From NCBI GenBank assembly GCA_051453625.1, contig JBOZIK010000001.1:190668930-190705803 (forward strand): DNA of 36,874 bases, in the 5' to 3' direction. Origin of the DNA: Welwitschia mirabilis (Eukaryota; Gnetophyta; Gnetopsida; Welwitschiales). The translations under genes and the position numbers were made by a program. Positions 12,808 through 24,672 of this stretch are shown in pieces; the stretch's first letter is position 1, and the number at the start of each line of letters is the position of its first letter. Under the pieces are notes generated by a model. It ran no database searches. It saw only the letters and a program-made list of their open reading frames with translations, and had not been told where the DNA came from.

Positions 12808-13182
12808 GAATTCACTTAGTTTAAAAGATATTTATGATGTAATCTAATCTAAGGATTAAAAGTATTGTATTACAATGTACTAGAAATCAAAGAATGAATA
12901 AGTACTATAATATTGAATACAAGAAAGAGTCTTACCTAAGGATTAAAAGTATTATGTTAGTGTGCATTAGAAATTGAAGAACGAATAAATTATTCTTATA
13001 TTAATTCAGAAAATACAGTACATCAAGGAGAGGAAGATGAATATGAAATGGACCTCTCAAACTAGCCTCAAAATACATTTGCTCCTGATGGAGGTGCTTA
13101 GAAAGCCATGACATCTGAATGCTCCAATTATTCCCACTATACTCACCCAACCAAAGATGTTCAAAAATGAAGGAATAAGACC

Positions 13183-13190
13183 ATTTTATA
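13183..13190 (-). promoter_or_regulatory. TATA box of LTR copy B
   Basis: The minus strand reads CTATAAAATGG, at the position corresponding to the TATA box in copy A and just downstream of the repeat array. As the 5' LTR, this would have been the active promoter of the element. Confidence 0.6.
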
Positions 13191-13258
13191 GACAAGTATG
13201 GGGTATAGATGATTAGGATTCTTTGGCTTGTAGTGGTAGGTATGGTAGGTGGACTTCG

Positions 13259-13474
13259 TCCTGTAGTGTTAGTTAGAATATTCATCATTTAGCATTAGGT
13301 AGATAATATTTTTTCTTATAGCATTTGGTGGAGGTTATCATGTAGTGTTAGGTAGCTAAGATTCTATTCTATAGCATTAGGTGGAAGATTTATCATTTAG
13401 CATTTGATGGAGATTTTCCTATAGCATTTGGTAAAAGTTATCATGTAACATTAGATGGAATCTTCATGATGATG
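13259..13474 (-). repeat. U3 minisatellite, about 8 units of ~26 bp (copy B)
   Basis: Units such as TAGCATTAGGTGGAAGATTT with CATCAT ends are repeated eight times in the same order as in copy A. The array therefore predates insertion, because both LTRs are copied from one template. Confidence 0.7.
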
Positions 13475-13829
13475 AATTCAACATGTGGCATTCAAATCCA
13501 GATTCCTCTATCAATCGTCACTATTGCAACATATCTCTAATTCCACATCCACATGCCATTATCACATGTCTTCTAACGCTACTACTATGTGTCAGTGCTT
13601 CATGTCTCCATTTCCACCATTATTTTGTGTGGAATTGTATCCATATTCTACCATGTATTCCAAAATGTGATTAGAGGTATGCAAGTACTATGGAGAAAAG
13701 CATAAAATTTACTTTTAAAATAATAGAAGATACATTATCTAATTAAAACAATTAAATTAATGTCTTCATTTATAATAAATCAGCTAATACATGATATAAA
13801 TGTCATTTTTTGAATGTTCACAATGTCAT

Positions 13830-16026
13830 AATGCCTTCTTTTCTTCTTAAGATGAATTAGGTGTGGTTGCTTTAAGGCTTTAGCTACAAAGGTTGTGTTT
13901 ATTTTGTATACTACAATTTGGCCATAATATTTGAAATGATGGCCAAATCTTGCAAGATTGGTAATATTCATTTTTAAAAGAAATTGATATTTGATGAGTG
14001 ATTTTGTTCTTATTGCTTTTACTTATTATTGATATTTATTCAAATTATTTTATATTGAATTTATATTATTATTAATGCATTTCAATCTAATAAGTGTTCT
14101 TATCCTTTATGTTATTTTATCTTTATAATTGAAGTGGGTTTATAGTCATAACCTAATTGATTCAATCATTTGTGCATAATTAGAAACATACTTGTTATAA
14201 AATTATAAATCATTTTTCACTCTAATATCTAAACATTTCATGTTATCATTGTATGAACTTATTGCTGTAATCATTAAATTCATTTTTTATATTATCTTTA
14301 CATTTTAATTATAATTAATTAATTATATTATTGATGATATAAGACTTAATACTAATTAAGATGATTCTTGTAGAATAATGACATTCTAATTCATCTTATT
14401 TTAGGTTGACTACATTATAGCTACATATTTATTTCTTATCAAGCAAGAAAGTATCTTCACTTTTAGACCTAATACCAAGCATGATAGTGCTTGATTTATT
14501 TACCTAATAATTTTTTAAGCTTTAGGTTCCTTATTTATAAGTACTTTTTACACTCATTACTAAACATGACTTATGTTAAAGGTTGTATTTAATTTAATTG
14601 TACTTAATTCCTTTAATTTTGTAACTAATTGATATCTTGAATATTTGTACGTCTTTCCCCCCTATTTTTAATTCCTAAGTGATGGAGTTATAAATAATTA
14701 TAATACTAGATTGCAACTTTTACTTAAGTTACCTCAATTAATCTATATCTTCATAAAAAGGTTAAAGTATAACTTCACCATAAATCTAGACTCTTTTGTA
14801 TCTTAAGATGATTTTAGGAAGGGGATGTTGAATTCAAGACTTGGCCTAAACAAATTATTTTAGTTATGTCCATGTCATTTAAATTTTTAAACCCATGATC
14901 TCTAGAATGAAAGATAAGTGTCCCACTAGTTGAACTACAATTTCTTTGGAAGTTGACATTTAGTGCATTACTAAACTTATTAAAACATCAAATTTTTTGT
15001 AAGCTTCATTGTAAGGTTTAAAGTATCTAAGTCTATTACAAAATCATGAAACTCTATTTATCTTTTCCCAGAAAAAAAAACAATGAAAACTTTTACTCCT
15101 AACTTTATTATAGAGGTATTACTTGAGCTATTGATTCCCACTTTATAAAATTTTTTATCTAATTTGAAGATCTTGATAAAGATACTTAAAGGAAGAAAAA
15201 TAAGAGTAGTTAAAAAAGAAGTAGTTATGGGTTAAAATATACCAGGAACATCATTATTATTTTTTAAAGCCTTCATGTTATCATTTTACATATGGATTAT
15301 TGCTGTTTGGCTATTACTACAATTATGGTTAAAATTTTCTCATTGTACTAAAATGTACAAATGGTAAGATTAGATACTTGACAAGCTATGTAGAAACATA
15401 TATATTCTTCTAAATATTACTAGGTTCTGCTAAGGAAATGATAATAATGGCTTTACCTAATTAGTGCATAGTTAATATTTACTACATAAGGGCTCTAGAA
15501 TATTATGTTCGCATTATAAATTGTCAGTAACATGAGGTGTACTACTTTGGAGGTGAAGTTACATATTGCACTTTCATATTTCAAATCAAAAGATCATGTA
15601 GGATTGGTATTAAGAGAAAACTTAAGTATTAGATGTGTAAGTGCTAATTAATAAATTTGAAATTTAGAAATATAAAGAATTTTATTACTAAAATATATAG
15701 TGATGTATTAACTTAATAATTCTTTCAAAATTTATTCATAAAGTTTGAGAAAAAATAAAATTAATCATTATCTTGGGAATATCCTTGTCTACTAGCTATC
15801 ATGTACTCTTTCTTCAAAGCATTTTAAATATAAATTTTGTTTTATAGATCTAAAATTTATAAGGAAAACTTTATTATATTTTTATGTCATGAAGGTAGCT
15901 TTCAAATATTCTTGTATAACAAATAATGAAAAAAACCAACTAAACTACACAAAGGATATTCTTTTTTATAAAAGCATTTATGATTTTACAATTTGATAAA
16001 ATTCACCTAAAATTTTCCATTCAAAA
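13830..16026. other. AT-rich DNA, mostly unassigned
   Basis: About 2.2 kb without a recognisable gene. A possible SINE head at 14889-14945 is listed separately. A phrase beginning CATGTTATCATT recurs at 14240 and 15275, but the match is short and may be chance. Confidence 0.45.
14889..14945 (-). mobile_element. Possible SINE head (tRNA-derived), decayed
   Basis: The minus strand reads GTAGTTCAACTAGTGG, then after about 30 nt CATGGGTTTAAA. This order resembles the pol III A box (TAGCTCAGTGG-like) and B box (GGTTCGAATCC-like) of plant tRNA-related SINE heads, with the B-box CG lost. I cannot see a tail or a target-site duplication, so it may be a fragment, or a tRNA-like coincidence. Confidence 0.35.
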
Positions 16027-16030
16027 ACTT

Positions 16031-16136
16031 TTCTTAAAAAATAGCAAAACTATATTATAAGTAATGGTTTGGTAAGTCTCTAAATTAATATAATATTGTA
16101 ATGGTTGTTCCTATGATAATTTATGAAATTATAGTC
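16031..16136 (-). mobile_element. Fragment: gypsy PBS plus LTR end
   Basis: Positions 16062-16136 align with the left end of the LTR at 33753: TAATGGTTTGGTAAGTCTCT against TGATGGTTTACTAAGTATCT, and both continue TAAATTAATATA. Just to the left, TTCTTAAAAAATAGCAAAA (16031-16049) matches the primer-site region TTCTCAACAATAGCACCAA of that element. The order PBS then LTR end is the same, so this is probably a piece of a second minus-strand relative. Beyond about 16136 the similarity stops, and I found neither the rest of the LTR nor pol to the left. Confidence 0.45.
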
Positions 16137-17530
16137 TACTTAAACGATGTGAAATATTTTTCCTTTACATGATTAAATCAAAGTTAAAGAGACACACATT
16201 TAAATTCTTCTATGTACATAATTAGAGAAATATAAGTCCAAATATCTCTATAATTTAAAAAAAAAAATTGATAAAGGTTCTAAAAGTATTTCAAGAGCAT
16301 AAGAAACAAGCTTTGAACATAGTTCAAAGTTTACTGCTTTTAATATTTTATTTCAAAATAGAGTATCATTTTTAAAAAGGTAGACATTAATGTATAATTT
16401 ATAATAACAAAAAATTAAAACTAACCAAGGTTGAACAACTATCAAGTTATTAAGAATGGAAAAAGAAATAACTTCAAATAGCTTACTATGGTTGAATAAC
16501 TATAAAACTATTTGAAAGACATTTAATATAGAATTTTAGAAGAAAAAAAAACATGCTAACTACCTCTTCTAGCTAAATGGAGTTCAACTTGATTTCATAT
16601 GAAGTCTTTTTCAAGAACTATTAAGTGTTTTTAACACAAGCCAAAAACTACTACCCTTTCCTTTTTAGGGATTTTCATTTACAAATTTTAAAGGTAACTT
16701 TTTTAGTTAGATTTTAATTGGGTGCATGCTCCTTTTATTTCTCTTCTTTTTTTATCTCTCTCATTTTTTAAACTTATCCACCTATTAAATAAAAATATTA
16801 TAATTAGTTAAGTTTTATTATGATTCAAAATAAAAAATGATTAATAATTATTAATGTCTCTATCTTAATTTTGAAATTTAATAACATAATAATTACTGTA
16901 AAATATGTTTTCAAATACAAAGATTGAACTCCATCACATGCCCAAACTTACATTTTATATGTTCTCACATAAATTATTAAAGAAAATATAAATGATTGTA
17001 AATTTTTTTCCTTTTTAGTAAGAGGTTTCTTTTTAGTAAGCTTTTGCACTTTCTTGCTCTATTATTAAATCTAAAAGCTTTCTTCTCTTTTGATTCTAGT
17101 ACTACTAGTTTTTAAAACTAATGCTTGGAAAGTATATCCTATTGATTTTTGTTTGTCTAATTTTTCATATAATTTTTTCTATTCTTATATTTCTTCTTCT
17201 AATAATATTAGATATCTACTTTGAGGATATACTTTCATAAAAAATGCCTCAAATTTCATATATTTTACCTTTTGCAACTATGGAAAAAGTCAGATCTAAA
17301 CATTTTTCAAGGCTAATATCTACCTTATTTAGGTATCTAGAATGATGATAGGATTTACTGGATAAATGTTCTTAGGAAAATTAGTGTGCTTTTTTAATGT
17401 TTCTTTAAAGCTTTTAAATATTGCAATTAATCTAAAATTACTTAACATGCTCCCTCTTTGATTTTCTAATCCCCTTAAAAATTATTTGATAGGAATATTA
17501 TTTTTTAAAATTTATAAGAAAAACTATTCA
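16137..17530. other. AT-rich DNA, nothing recognised
   Basis: No gene or assignable transposon domain is seen. The minus strand between 17000 and 17500 has short coding-like scraps that may continue the remnant listed at 17533-19785, but frames break too often to be sure. Confidence 0.4.
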
Positions 17531-17532
17531 TT

Positions 17533-19785
17533 TTATTTTATCTTCCTTTGTTCAAGGCTACAAGACTCATTTGGATTAATTATTAAATTGCTTTTGAAAA
17601 TTTGTTCAAGGCTACAAGACTCATTTGGATTAATTATTAATATGCTTTTAAAAATAAGTGATGCTGTAATCAAATACCATGTAATACTTTTATATCTCTT
17701 TATAACATTATTACAATGCACATGAAATTCTTTAATTAAATCATAAAGCATTTTCAGAGGGGGCATTTTATATCTCCCTATGCTAAAATAATCTTCATCA
17801 AAACAATAGGCTTTTCTTATGTATCTCCTTAATCTTCCATTATCATCACCTAATTTGAAATTTTCTACTTACAAAAAAGAGATAACACTTTTCTAGTTAA
17901 CTAATTCTCTTAATGTTTATTAATTCTTCTTTTTCAGAGATACTGATACATTTCTTTATTTTAATTCTTCCGTTCTCTATAATAAACATTGATTCTTTCT
18001 TTTAATTTATTGTTTTCTTTTGTTAATTTAATGATCTTCTTGAGAAATTTATTATTATCATTCTATAGTTTAAAACATTTTTTAAAATATTCTCATACTA
18101 TTAAATTTTTCTCTTAATGTCATTATCAAAATAAAACTATAAATGAATTAATTTTATCTATTATTTGATAATTTTATCTTTTGTCCTTTTTTCTTTTGAT
18201 AAATACTCCATCATGGATTTAGCTATAGATTTAAAACTATAAGATCTTGGATTTTTCAATTTGGGCTAATTGGTGTACTCAATTTCTTGACTTGTATTCT
18301 TCCTTTCAAATATTTATTTTTTGCTGATATTATCTATATTTTATCTTATAATTGGTTAATAGTTTTAACCCTTAATTTTCTTTACTAGACATTGTATTAT
18401 TGTAAATTAATAAATTAACTTCTCAAAAGTTCATTATCGCATTTTAATTTTTCTATTTCTTTTGATCTACCAAAAGGACCAACATTAGAAGAAAGATTTA
18501 ATTTTAAATTGTTAATTTTTAAAGGTAATGAATTTACAACCTTAAAAAATTCATCCTTTAACTCATTTTAAAATGTTTCTAATATTTCTTTGATAATTTA
18601 CATGATCCAAAATAATAAAGATCTTATTTTAATATTTAATTATTATAGATTAATTTTATCAAAGTTTGATAAATGCAATAAGGTAGTGAAGGTAGGGAAA
18701 AACTCTATAGAAATAGAAGAAGATGTGTTCCTATAGCTTCTTGAAGGTTTCTCTTCTTATTAAGATCTTAAAGTAACCTTCATTTATTTTCTTTTAAATA
18801 GAAAATGTATCTTCATTTCACATTATTCTATAAGTAGGTGAGTAAAATACATTTTGCTAAAAAAGGAAGAGGCTATTTAGGTCATTTCAAAACGTAAGCC
18901 CTTCTACTGGTATTAATTTTTTTTAAAAGTTTGTTTAATATGAACTAGATAGTGGAAGACTTTGTGTTGAGATATAATTTTTACTTTCCCCTCCCTAAAT
19001 TCCATTCATTATTATCTATGCTAAGTCTATATTCAATGTGTTGTTTTTGTTAAATCATATATTTAAAAAGTTTAGGCCTATAGAATTTAAACTTATCTAT
19101 TTGACACTTATAGGAGAAATGTTGGTATATATAATACTAGACATTAAAAATTCCATAGGATTATTATCTTTAGTGTACTTTGCTCTATTTCCACTCATTA
19201 ATTCAACTTTGCATAAAACTTTTGTTCCTAGAGGTTCTAATTTTATTCTCTCCTCAACTTTGAGATTTAAAACCTTATTACTTTGATGTAAATCTACTAA
19301 ATTTAAATAATTTCTTAATTTAAACATAATTTTGTACCTTCTAAGGATTCTTGTAAAGTTATTTTTTCATTTTTAGCTATCATTTATTCTAAAGAAGTAT
19401 AAAACTATCTAATATGGATTCGAAGTATTGTCCTTTAATGGTTAATAATTTATTCCACTTTAATCTTATCATTCAGTTTTTTCAATGTATCAAATTTGGA
19501 TTTTTCATTAATGGTAAATAATCTATTTCTAGAATAATAATAGTGTTTAAAGAAAAGAATAGTGCTAATATTTAGTAAGTTCAAACTTAATTTATAAACT
19601 TTAAACTCATAAATAAAATGTTGTAAAATAACTAAAGAGTCCATATCTTTGATACTAATCTTTGCAGAAAAAGCAATTAAATTAGTTATAAAAGTTGTAA
19701 GAGATAAATTTCCAAAATTTATTAGCATGAGTCTACAAGTTTTAGAATGAAATAGAAAATGAAAACTTACCGAAATGAAATCCAT
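17533..19785 (-). pseudogene. Unidentified minus-strand coding-like remnants
   Basis: A series of broken minus-strand frames runs from 19785 down to 17533. The right-hand frame (19450-19785, 111 codons) ends in a charged stretch containing KSKFDTLKKLNDKIKVE. The next (19097-19327) contains EERIKLEPLGTKVLCKVELM. Around 18440-18600 there are Lys/Glu/Leu-rich coiled-coil-like scraps. The last part, about 17880-17533, is open for some 110 codons if read upstream of its first Met, and includes KMPPLKMLYDLIKEFHVHCN. The pieces share one strand and have protein-like composition, suggesting a single decayed multi-domain reading frame. I do not recognise the family. An endogenous pararetrovirus or a retroelement gag region are possibilities I cannot support with a diagnostic motif. 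Confidence 0.3.
17547..17654. repeat. 54-bp tandem duplication
   Basis: Two adjacent copies, 17547-17600 and 17601-17654, both begin TTTGTTCAAGGCTACAAGAC and are identical for the first 40 bp, with only a few differences in the last 14. The surroundings are heavily mutated, so this duplication looks much younger than the sequence it sits in. A 54-bp unit is 18 codons, so it kept the minus-strand frame open (INPNESCSLEQ occurs twice there). Confidence 0.9.
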
Positions 19786-21552
19786 TTATATAGCTATCTT
19801 TTCCACCTAACAATTATCCTACATTAACTACTTACCTATTTATTTTAGCATAAATGCCAAAACATTAAGTGAAAAATCATACTTATCATATTTATTAAAT
19901 CTAATATCTATGCTTGGTCTAATCATAAAATTTTCTAAGCATTTCCCATTATTAAAATGGATTAAATGATGATGATTCATCATTAACTTAATGAAAAACT
20001 CTTACTTGGAAGACTCATTATTAATAAATAATGAGATATAAATTAATGATGAGTTATCATTTATAATGAGACCTTCAATTGATGAGGGGTTATTATATTT
20101 TTAAATTTACTTAAGATTCAAAATTAAAAAAAATTCCCACATAATGGCTAACAAAATCCTTAACAATGAGCTTCCATTTAAAATGAAAAGCTGTCATTAA
20201 TTAATTGATCATTATTATTAACATTTATTATCTAAAATTAATATTAATTAACATACAACCACAATTATAATGTATTCTTTGGAATTATCATAATACTTCA
20301 TACCTGATCAGACTTTTCATTTGCATAACCACATTTCATAATGATTCACCCTCATCATTGTGTCCTTGTTGATAGATCTTGTTATTTTCTTCACTCGTTA
20401 AGACTTGTAACCATGTCCTTAATAATAAATATTTGTCATTTCATATAAGTGTCATCCCTTGTATCAAGAGATGAACTTTATTTAATGATTGAATCATTTG
20501 TCTATTGTTTATGGACTTTTTATTTAGATGAGGTATTTTTAAGTCATTGGAGAGATAATTAATGAAATGATTTGGCCCATCTTTTATTAAATTTGATACA
20601 TGATGGGATTTTATTACATTGATCCTCCATCAGTACTTTGCATCTTGCATGACTCATTCTAGTTTGATATTAAAGGAATTAAAGATGAATATTATTATAA
20701 TGTTATATGTGAATCATATTATTATTTATGAAATATTTGTATTATTTAACACTTATCAAGTTTTAAGTAGTTAATCATAGGTTATTATAAAAATAACTTA
20801 ACTCTTATTCTTATAATAAGGATCAATTATGTTTTCATCTTAGATTGCTATCATAAGAGTAAACTTTAAGAAATCGTACATATTTTATCTCATGCAACAT
20901 TTTATTCACTATTAAACCTAGATGTTATTAGAAAAATTACTGTTTTCTTGGCCTCATAGACATAACCATTCATAATTGATTTGGCTTAGCTACTAGAAGG
21001 ATAAAGTAATTGTATATTTATGAATACTTGGTGTTAGATAAATTTATTTTTATCATTTTATAAAAGTAAGGTATTTGATTACTATATTCTCTTTATAATA
21101 AAATCAAAGTCAAAGGAAAAAAATAATACAATGTTAATACAATAAATTCTCACAAGATTTTTGACAATGTAAAATTACATTTTTACTAGTTTTTCTTATA
21201 ACTTATTAATTGGATCTCTCTTTTGTACTTCTATGATAGATCTTTGATAAAACCAATGTTCACTAAGGGCATTTTAAATAATTGACTTTTAGTTATAACT
21301 TCTAATTTTTTTCTTTAAGATATCCATGTTGACTGTTTTTAATTTTCAATACAACCAATAGGGTATTTATAACTTAAAGAAGTAGTTACATGCAATTCAT
21401 CTAATTATGAAAATCTTCTTATATATTGAGTAATAAACATGCCTACTTTTTTTGGTCTAATTATCAATCACAATATTTGTAAAGATTTTTGATTCCTTCT
21501 TATAAGGTATTCACCTTTAGCTCCATATTTCATCCTTTATTGTATTATCTAA
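19786..21552. other. AT-rich DNA, nothing recognised
   Basis: No gene is seen. Around 19965-20095 the sequence is rich in short ATGATG/CATCAT and TAATAAATAATG phrases, including a near-palindrome TGATGATTCATCA, but I could not define a terminal-inverted-repeat element. Confidence 0.4.
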
Positions 21553-21580
21553 TTAGTTAATCTTATCTTTTTTTTTAAAT

Positions 21581-21847
21581 TATGAATTTCAATTTTTGTC
21601 TTCTACCTCTTCATCTCCTAAGTCAAAATCTATTCTTAACAAGGTGATTCTTAAGTTTAAAAATGGAAGTACTAAGATTTATTTGACCAAGATATATGGT
21701 ACTAGATCACCAGTGATAGAGTTATCCTTCCCAAGTAAAGATGAAAAAGAGTGATTTGTGCAGGGACTAGCAGAAGAACTGATCAAAGAATTAATAGATT
21801 ATGGAATTCATATAATATTAAAAATCATGAAAAATGTAAGAATATAG
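21581..21847 (+). pseudogene. Unidentified plus-strand coding-like remnant
   Basis: A plus-strand frame, in phase with 21611, is open except for one TGA at 21752-21754 and ends at TAG 21845-21847. It contains STKIYLTKIYGTRSPVIELS before the internal stop and FVQGLAEELIKELIDYGIHI after it. The composition is protein-like on both sides of the stop, which argues for an inactivated gene or transposon fragment rather than chance. I do not recognise the family, and the flanks give no further clue. Confidence 0.3.
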
Positions 21848-23164
21848 CTCATAGTCTAGTTAAGGAACATTTGTTTCTAAAGAAGAAAGAGCTAAAAGCT
21901 AAGCTTAATGATGCTTAGATGAATTAACAAGTGCTTGTTATCTTACAAACCTTAGAAATAATTAAGTGTGTCCTCTTAATTATTTAATACCAACTAGATG
22001 TAAGTATTACAACCATAAAATTTAACATAGGTTACATCAAGAATTATTAATGTATAGAACCATAACACTATCTTTACCATTATGTGAAATATAAAAAAGA
22101 GGTAACAAAACTATCTTACATAATCTAGAGTATGCATGTTAATATAGGAAGAACCTTTAATCATATTTTTAGTTTCAAATCCAAGGACTAAAATAACAAG
22201 AATTTTGCATAACTTCTCTAAGGTTAGGAGTTTCTATAATTTAGCTACATCTTCTTTTCTTTAATAATATGGAATCAATGAACATCTTTAATTTGACAAA
22301 TTAGTATTATAATAGATTCTTTTACATGAAAGCATTGAGTTCTTGTCTTGAGATTAATAGAGGTTCTCTTTAATTTCTAGCTAGTTTTGTGATCATTTTA
22401 GTTACAAATGTTTATTATCTTTTATTAATATTGAGGTAATCTTGATCTATAAATATGATTCACTGATTTAATTGCAACCTTAAAGTATTCTGATGCTATT
22501 AGCACAAGTGTTACCATCTTTAGTGAATCTCTTAAATATAAGCCTAACTACTTCATTTAAGTTTAATTACCAGTGCACCATTTTTGGAAGATAAGGTTTT
22601 CTATTTTTTGAGAAGCTTTTTCTTTAATGGTATTAGATCATAAAATAATATGACATTTCTTTTTCTTTTCCTTTTTTTAAATGAATATGTTTTTTAATAC
22701 TCACATAAGTTAGAGAAAGACAAGTATTTATTAAGGTTCTATGTTAGAGCGCAAGTTAGTACTCCATTACTAATAGATATGGTGTTCTAAATTAGTAGGA
22801 AAAATTTACATCTGTGGAGTTAACCGAAGGAGAACTACATTGCCGAATAACCTTTCCAATAAAATTTTCTTTAGTGTATTTCCTTAAACATTCTTCTAAA
22901 TAAAGTTGATATCTAATTTTCTATAATATTTTACCTTATAAACTATATGCTAAATAATAGAGATTCCACTTACTTATAATTATGAATAAAAGGAATATTA
23001 CATAACCTATTCTTAATTGAATTATAAATTATCATAATCATTACTCAATATTAGCTGAAAGATAAAAGACAAATAAAACTTTTTAAATTAAAATAATCAT
23101 GACTTTATTATATATAAGGTCTTTGTATCTAATTTATAAAATCATTTCTATTCTATAAGAATTT
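21848..23164. other. Unassigned region downstream of the gypsy pol end
   Basis: In the gypsy element's orientation this lies after the end of pol, where Athila-type elements carry an env-like region, a polypurine tract and the 3' LTR. I cannot find a matching LTR, the TAGTCCCT polypurine-side phrase, or any env-like frame. The 3' part of the gypsy element is either deleted or too decayed to see. Confidence 0.4.
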
Positions 23165-23456
23165 TATAACTTCTCTAAAAGAGGTATTCATTTATTGTGT
23201 ATTTTTAACCTATTCCCATTTACTATTTAAATTTCATTACACTTAAGAGAGATAATTTCTAAGACTTCATTTTTTAGCCATTTTTGAGAAACTTGCTTAT
23301 TATAGGTATTGTGTTTAGGATTACAGATGATGACTTGTTATTCTATCTTAAATTCTTTATTCTTTATTTTTAAATCATGGTAATCCTTATTTTTCCTTTG
23401 GTAATTTCCTTTTTATTATAAATCTACTAGTTATTTTTCACTTAGGTCATTTAACA
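23165..23456 (-). pseudogene. Gypsy integrase C-terminal fragment (left of copia insertion)
   Basis: This is the displaced tail of the gypsy pol listed at 28798-29560. The minus strand starts at the copia edge with LNDLSEK, where family members read LNELEEIR. It continues with KDYHDLKIKNKEFKIE (family: a WHD-K-I motif followed by REF-EGQ), and ends with IVNGNRLKIHNK (family: FKVNGQRLKHY). Several stops interrupt it. The right-hand part ends with YLLYKLN, so the two halves meet at the same residue pair, with the copia element between them. The pol region therefore ends near 23165. Confidence 0.85.
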
Positions 23457-23644
23457 TGGGAACTATAAGTTGCAATAATGACATAATAATAAGTTTGATG
23501 GCATATTTAGAAGTATGCATGCTCACCACCTTTTGGATACTAGTGAATGAATAATGTAAAGTTTATAAACTTTTGTCTGAGGAGCCTTGATATTAAGGAT
23601 GGACATCATTACCTTATGTTTTTGGATGTTAGTTATTACACGAT

Positions 23645-23965
23645 CCCAAACATCCCCACTTAAAAAACCTAGATATCCCCACATCCTCGCTTAAGTAGCT
23701 TAAATGTTTCTACTCTTTGTAGATGATTTATATGTCATTTTGTGCTGTTAAGACTTCCCACTCTAAGAGCTTGGACATTCCCCCTTCTCTTAGCCTATTT
23801 ATATGAGGGATTACACAATTTACAGGTGTGGATGTCCCCACTATTTTAGTGTAGACATGCTTGCTATTTAGTGCAGATGTTCCCACTCTTGAAGAGGAAT
23901 ACTTCCACATAGAATAAATCATTTTTAGTGTAGAGGACCTCATTCTTTTAATGTAGACATCCCCA
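23645..23965 (+). repeat. CCCCACT motif cluster in 5' LTR U3
   Basis: Dispersed, imperfect copies of ACATCCCCACT or ATGTCCCCACT occur near 23649, 23672, 23831 and 23955, with worn forms near 23751, 23775 and 23876. They are also present, and more numerous, in the 3' LTR. They lie upstream of where the TATA box should be. Confidence 0.65.
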
Positions 23966-24311
23966 CTCCCAAAATAGCTATTTTTCAATGGAACTTGTTG
24001 TGATTTCAATATTCCATTTTAGCATAAACTTTAAGACTAATTTAGTGGAAGATATCCCTTGGATCTAGGCCTAGATTAATAGCCAAATAAGTGAAGATTT
24101 CAATTCAAGATATCTTAGAAATATCAGTTTGATATTTTTCAACAGCTATCTAAGCTCAATATTTGTGGTTAATGAATTAATTGAGAGTAACTCTACATTG
24201 GATATACTCTATCACAGAAACCAAAATTTGACTTATCTCTCTATTCTAAACCTCTTATGAAATATGTGCTTGAGGAATTTCCTTTCTTACTTCTGTCGTA
24301 CTTGAGTCTAA

Positions 24312-24450
24312 GCAAAGAAAAGACTCTTTGTTATAGAATGTTGATGATAAGCCATAAATCCTATATGTTATAGAGGATTGATGATAATCTAGAAATCATA
24401 TTTGTTGTAAAGGATTAATGATTGTCTAGAAAATCATCAGTTGAAAAGAC
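24312..24450 (+). repeat. Short tandem repeats in copia LTR leader
   Basis: Three imperfect units of about 45 bp contain the phrase GTTATAGAGGATTGATGATAA followed by a C/T and AGAAATC-like end. The 3' LTR carries the same array at about 28455-28565. They lie downstream of the TATA position, hence in the transcribed part of the LTR. Confidence 0.6.
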
Positions 24451-24672
24451 TAGAAGGAACTAAGGAAGGAGAATCCTCTATCTCTCCTTGAAGAGTGGAT
24501 CAGGCAAATTGTTAAACCACTATAAAATTCTTATGTGTTATTTTTTTCTTTATTGTATTAGTTTTAGTTGTTATTAATCTTTACATGCAAAGTAAATTAT
24601 TTATTTAAGGTATAAAATTTATTTATATATTTATTATCAAAGCTATTCATTCCTTCTCTAGAATTTTCCAAT

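Larger units (their letters stand above)
12361..13825 (-). mobile_element. 5' LTR of minus-strand gypsy-like element (LTR copy B)
   Basis: The partner of the block at 6590-8090, direct and collinear along its whole length. The two have diverged heavily by substitutions and small indels, so the insertion is old. It contains a 10-N gap (12798-12807) where copy A has unbroken sequence. A TATA box on the minus strand (13183-13190) and eight U3 repeat units (13259-13474) match copy A. The right end is uncertain: homology is readable to about 13822. The open frames at 13001-13288 (minus) and 13483-13674 (plus) lie within this repeat and have no independent support. Confidence 0.72.
23457..24670 (+). 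mobile_element. Copia 5' LTR
   Basis: It starts TGGGAACTATAAGTTGCAAT and ends GAATTTTCCA just before the primer site. It is collinear with the LTR at 27404-28797 (for example AATAAGTTTGATGGCATATT in both) but about 180 bp shorter, with deletions among the CCCCACT repeats and across the TATA region. The 93-codon minus-strand frame at 23728-24009 lies within the LTR and is not a gene. Confidence 0.88.

Noticed and set aside
17533-19785. Firm assignment as an endogenous plant pararetrovirus
   Set aside because: Strand, order of coiled-coil segments and composition are compatible, but I found no reverse transcriptase, no initiator-Met primer site and no diagnostic motif nearby.
20621-20650. CCTCCATCAGTACTTTGC as a possible right end of the missing gypsy 3' LTR
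   Set aside because: It resembles the LTR edge at 35221-35235 over about 15 bp, but the 1.4 kb to its left shows no similarity to the LTR at 33753-35227.
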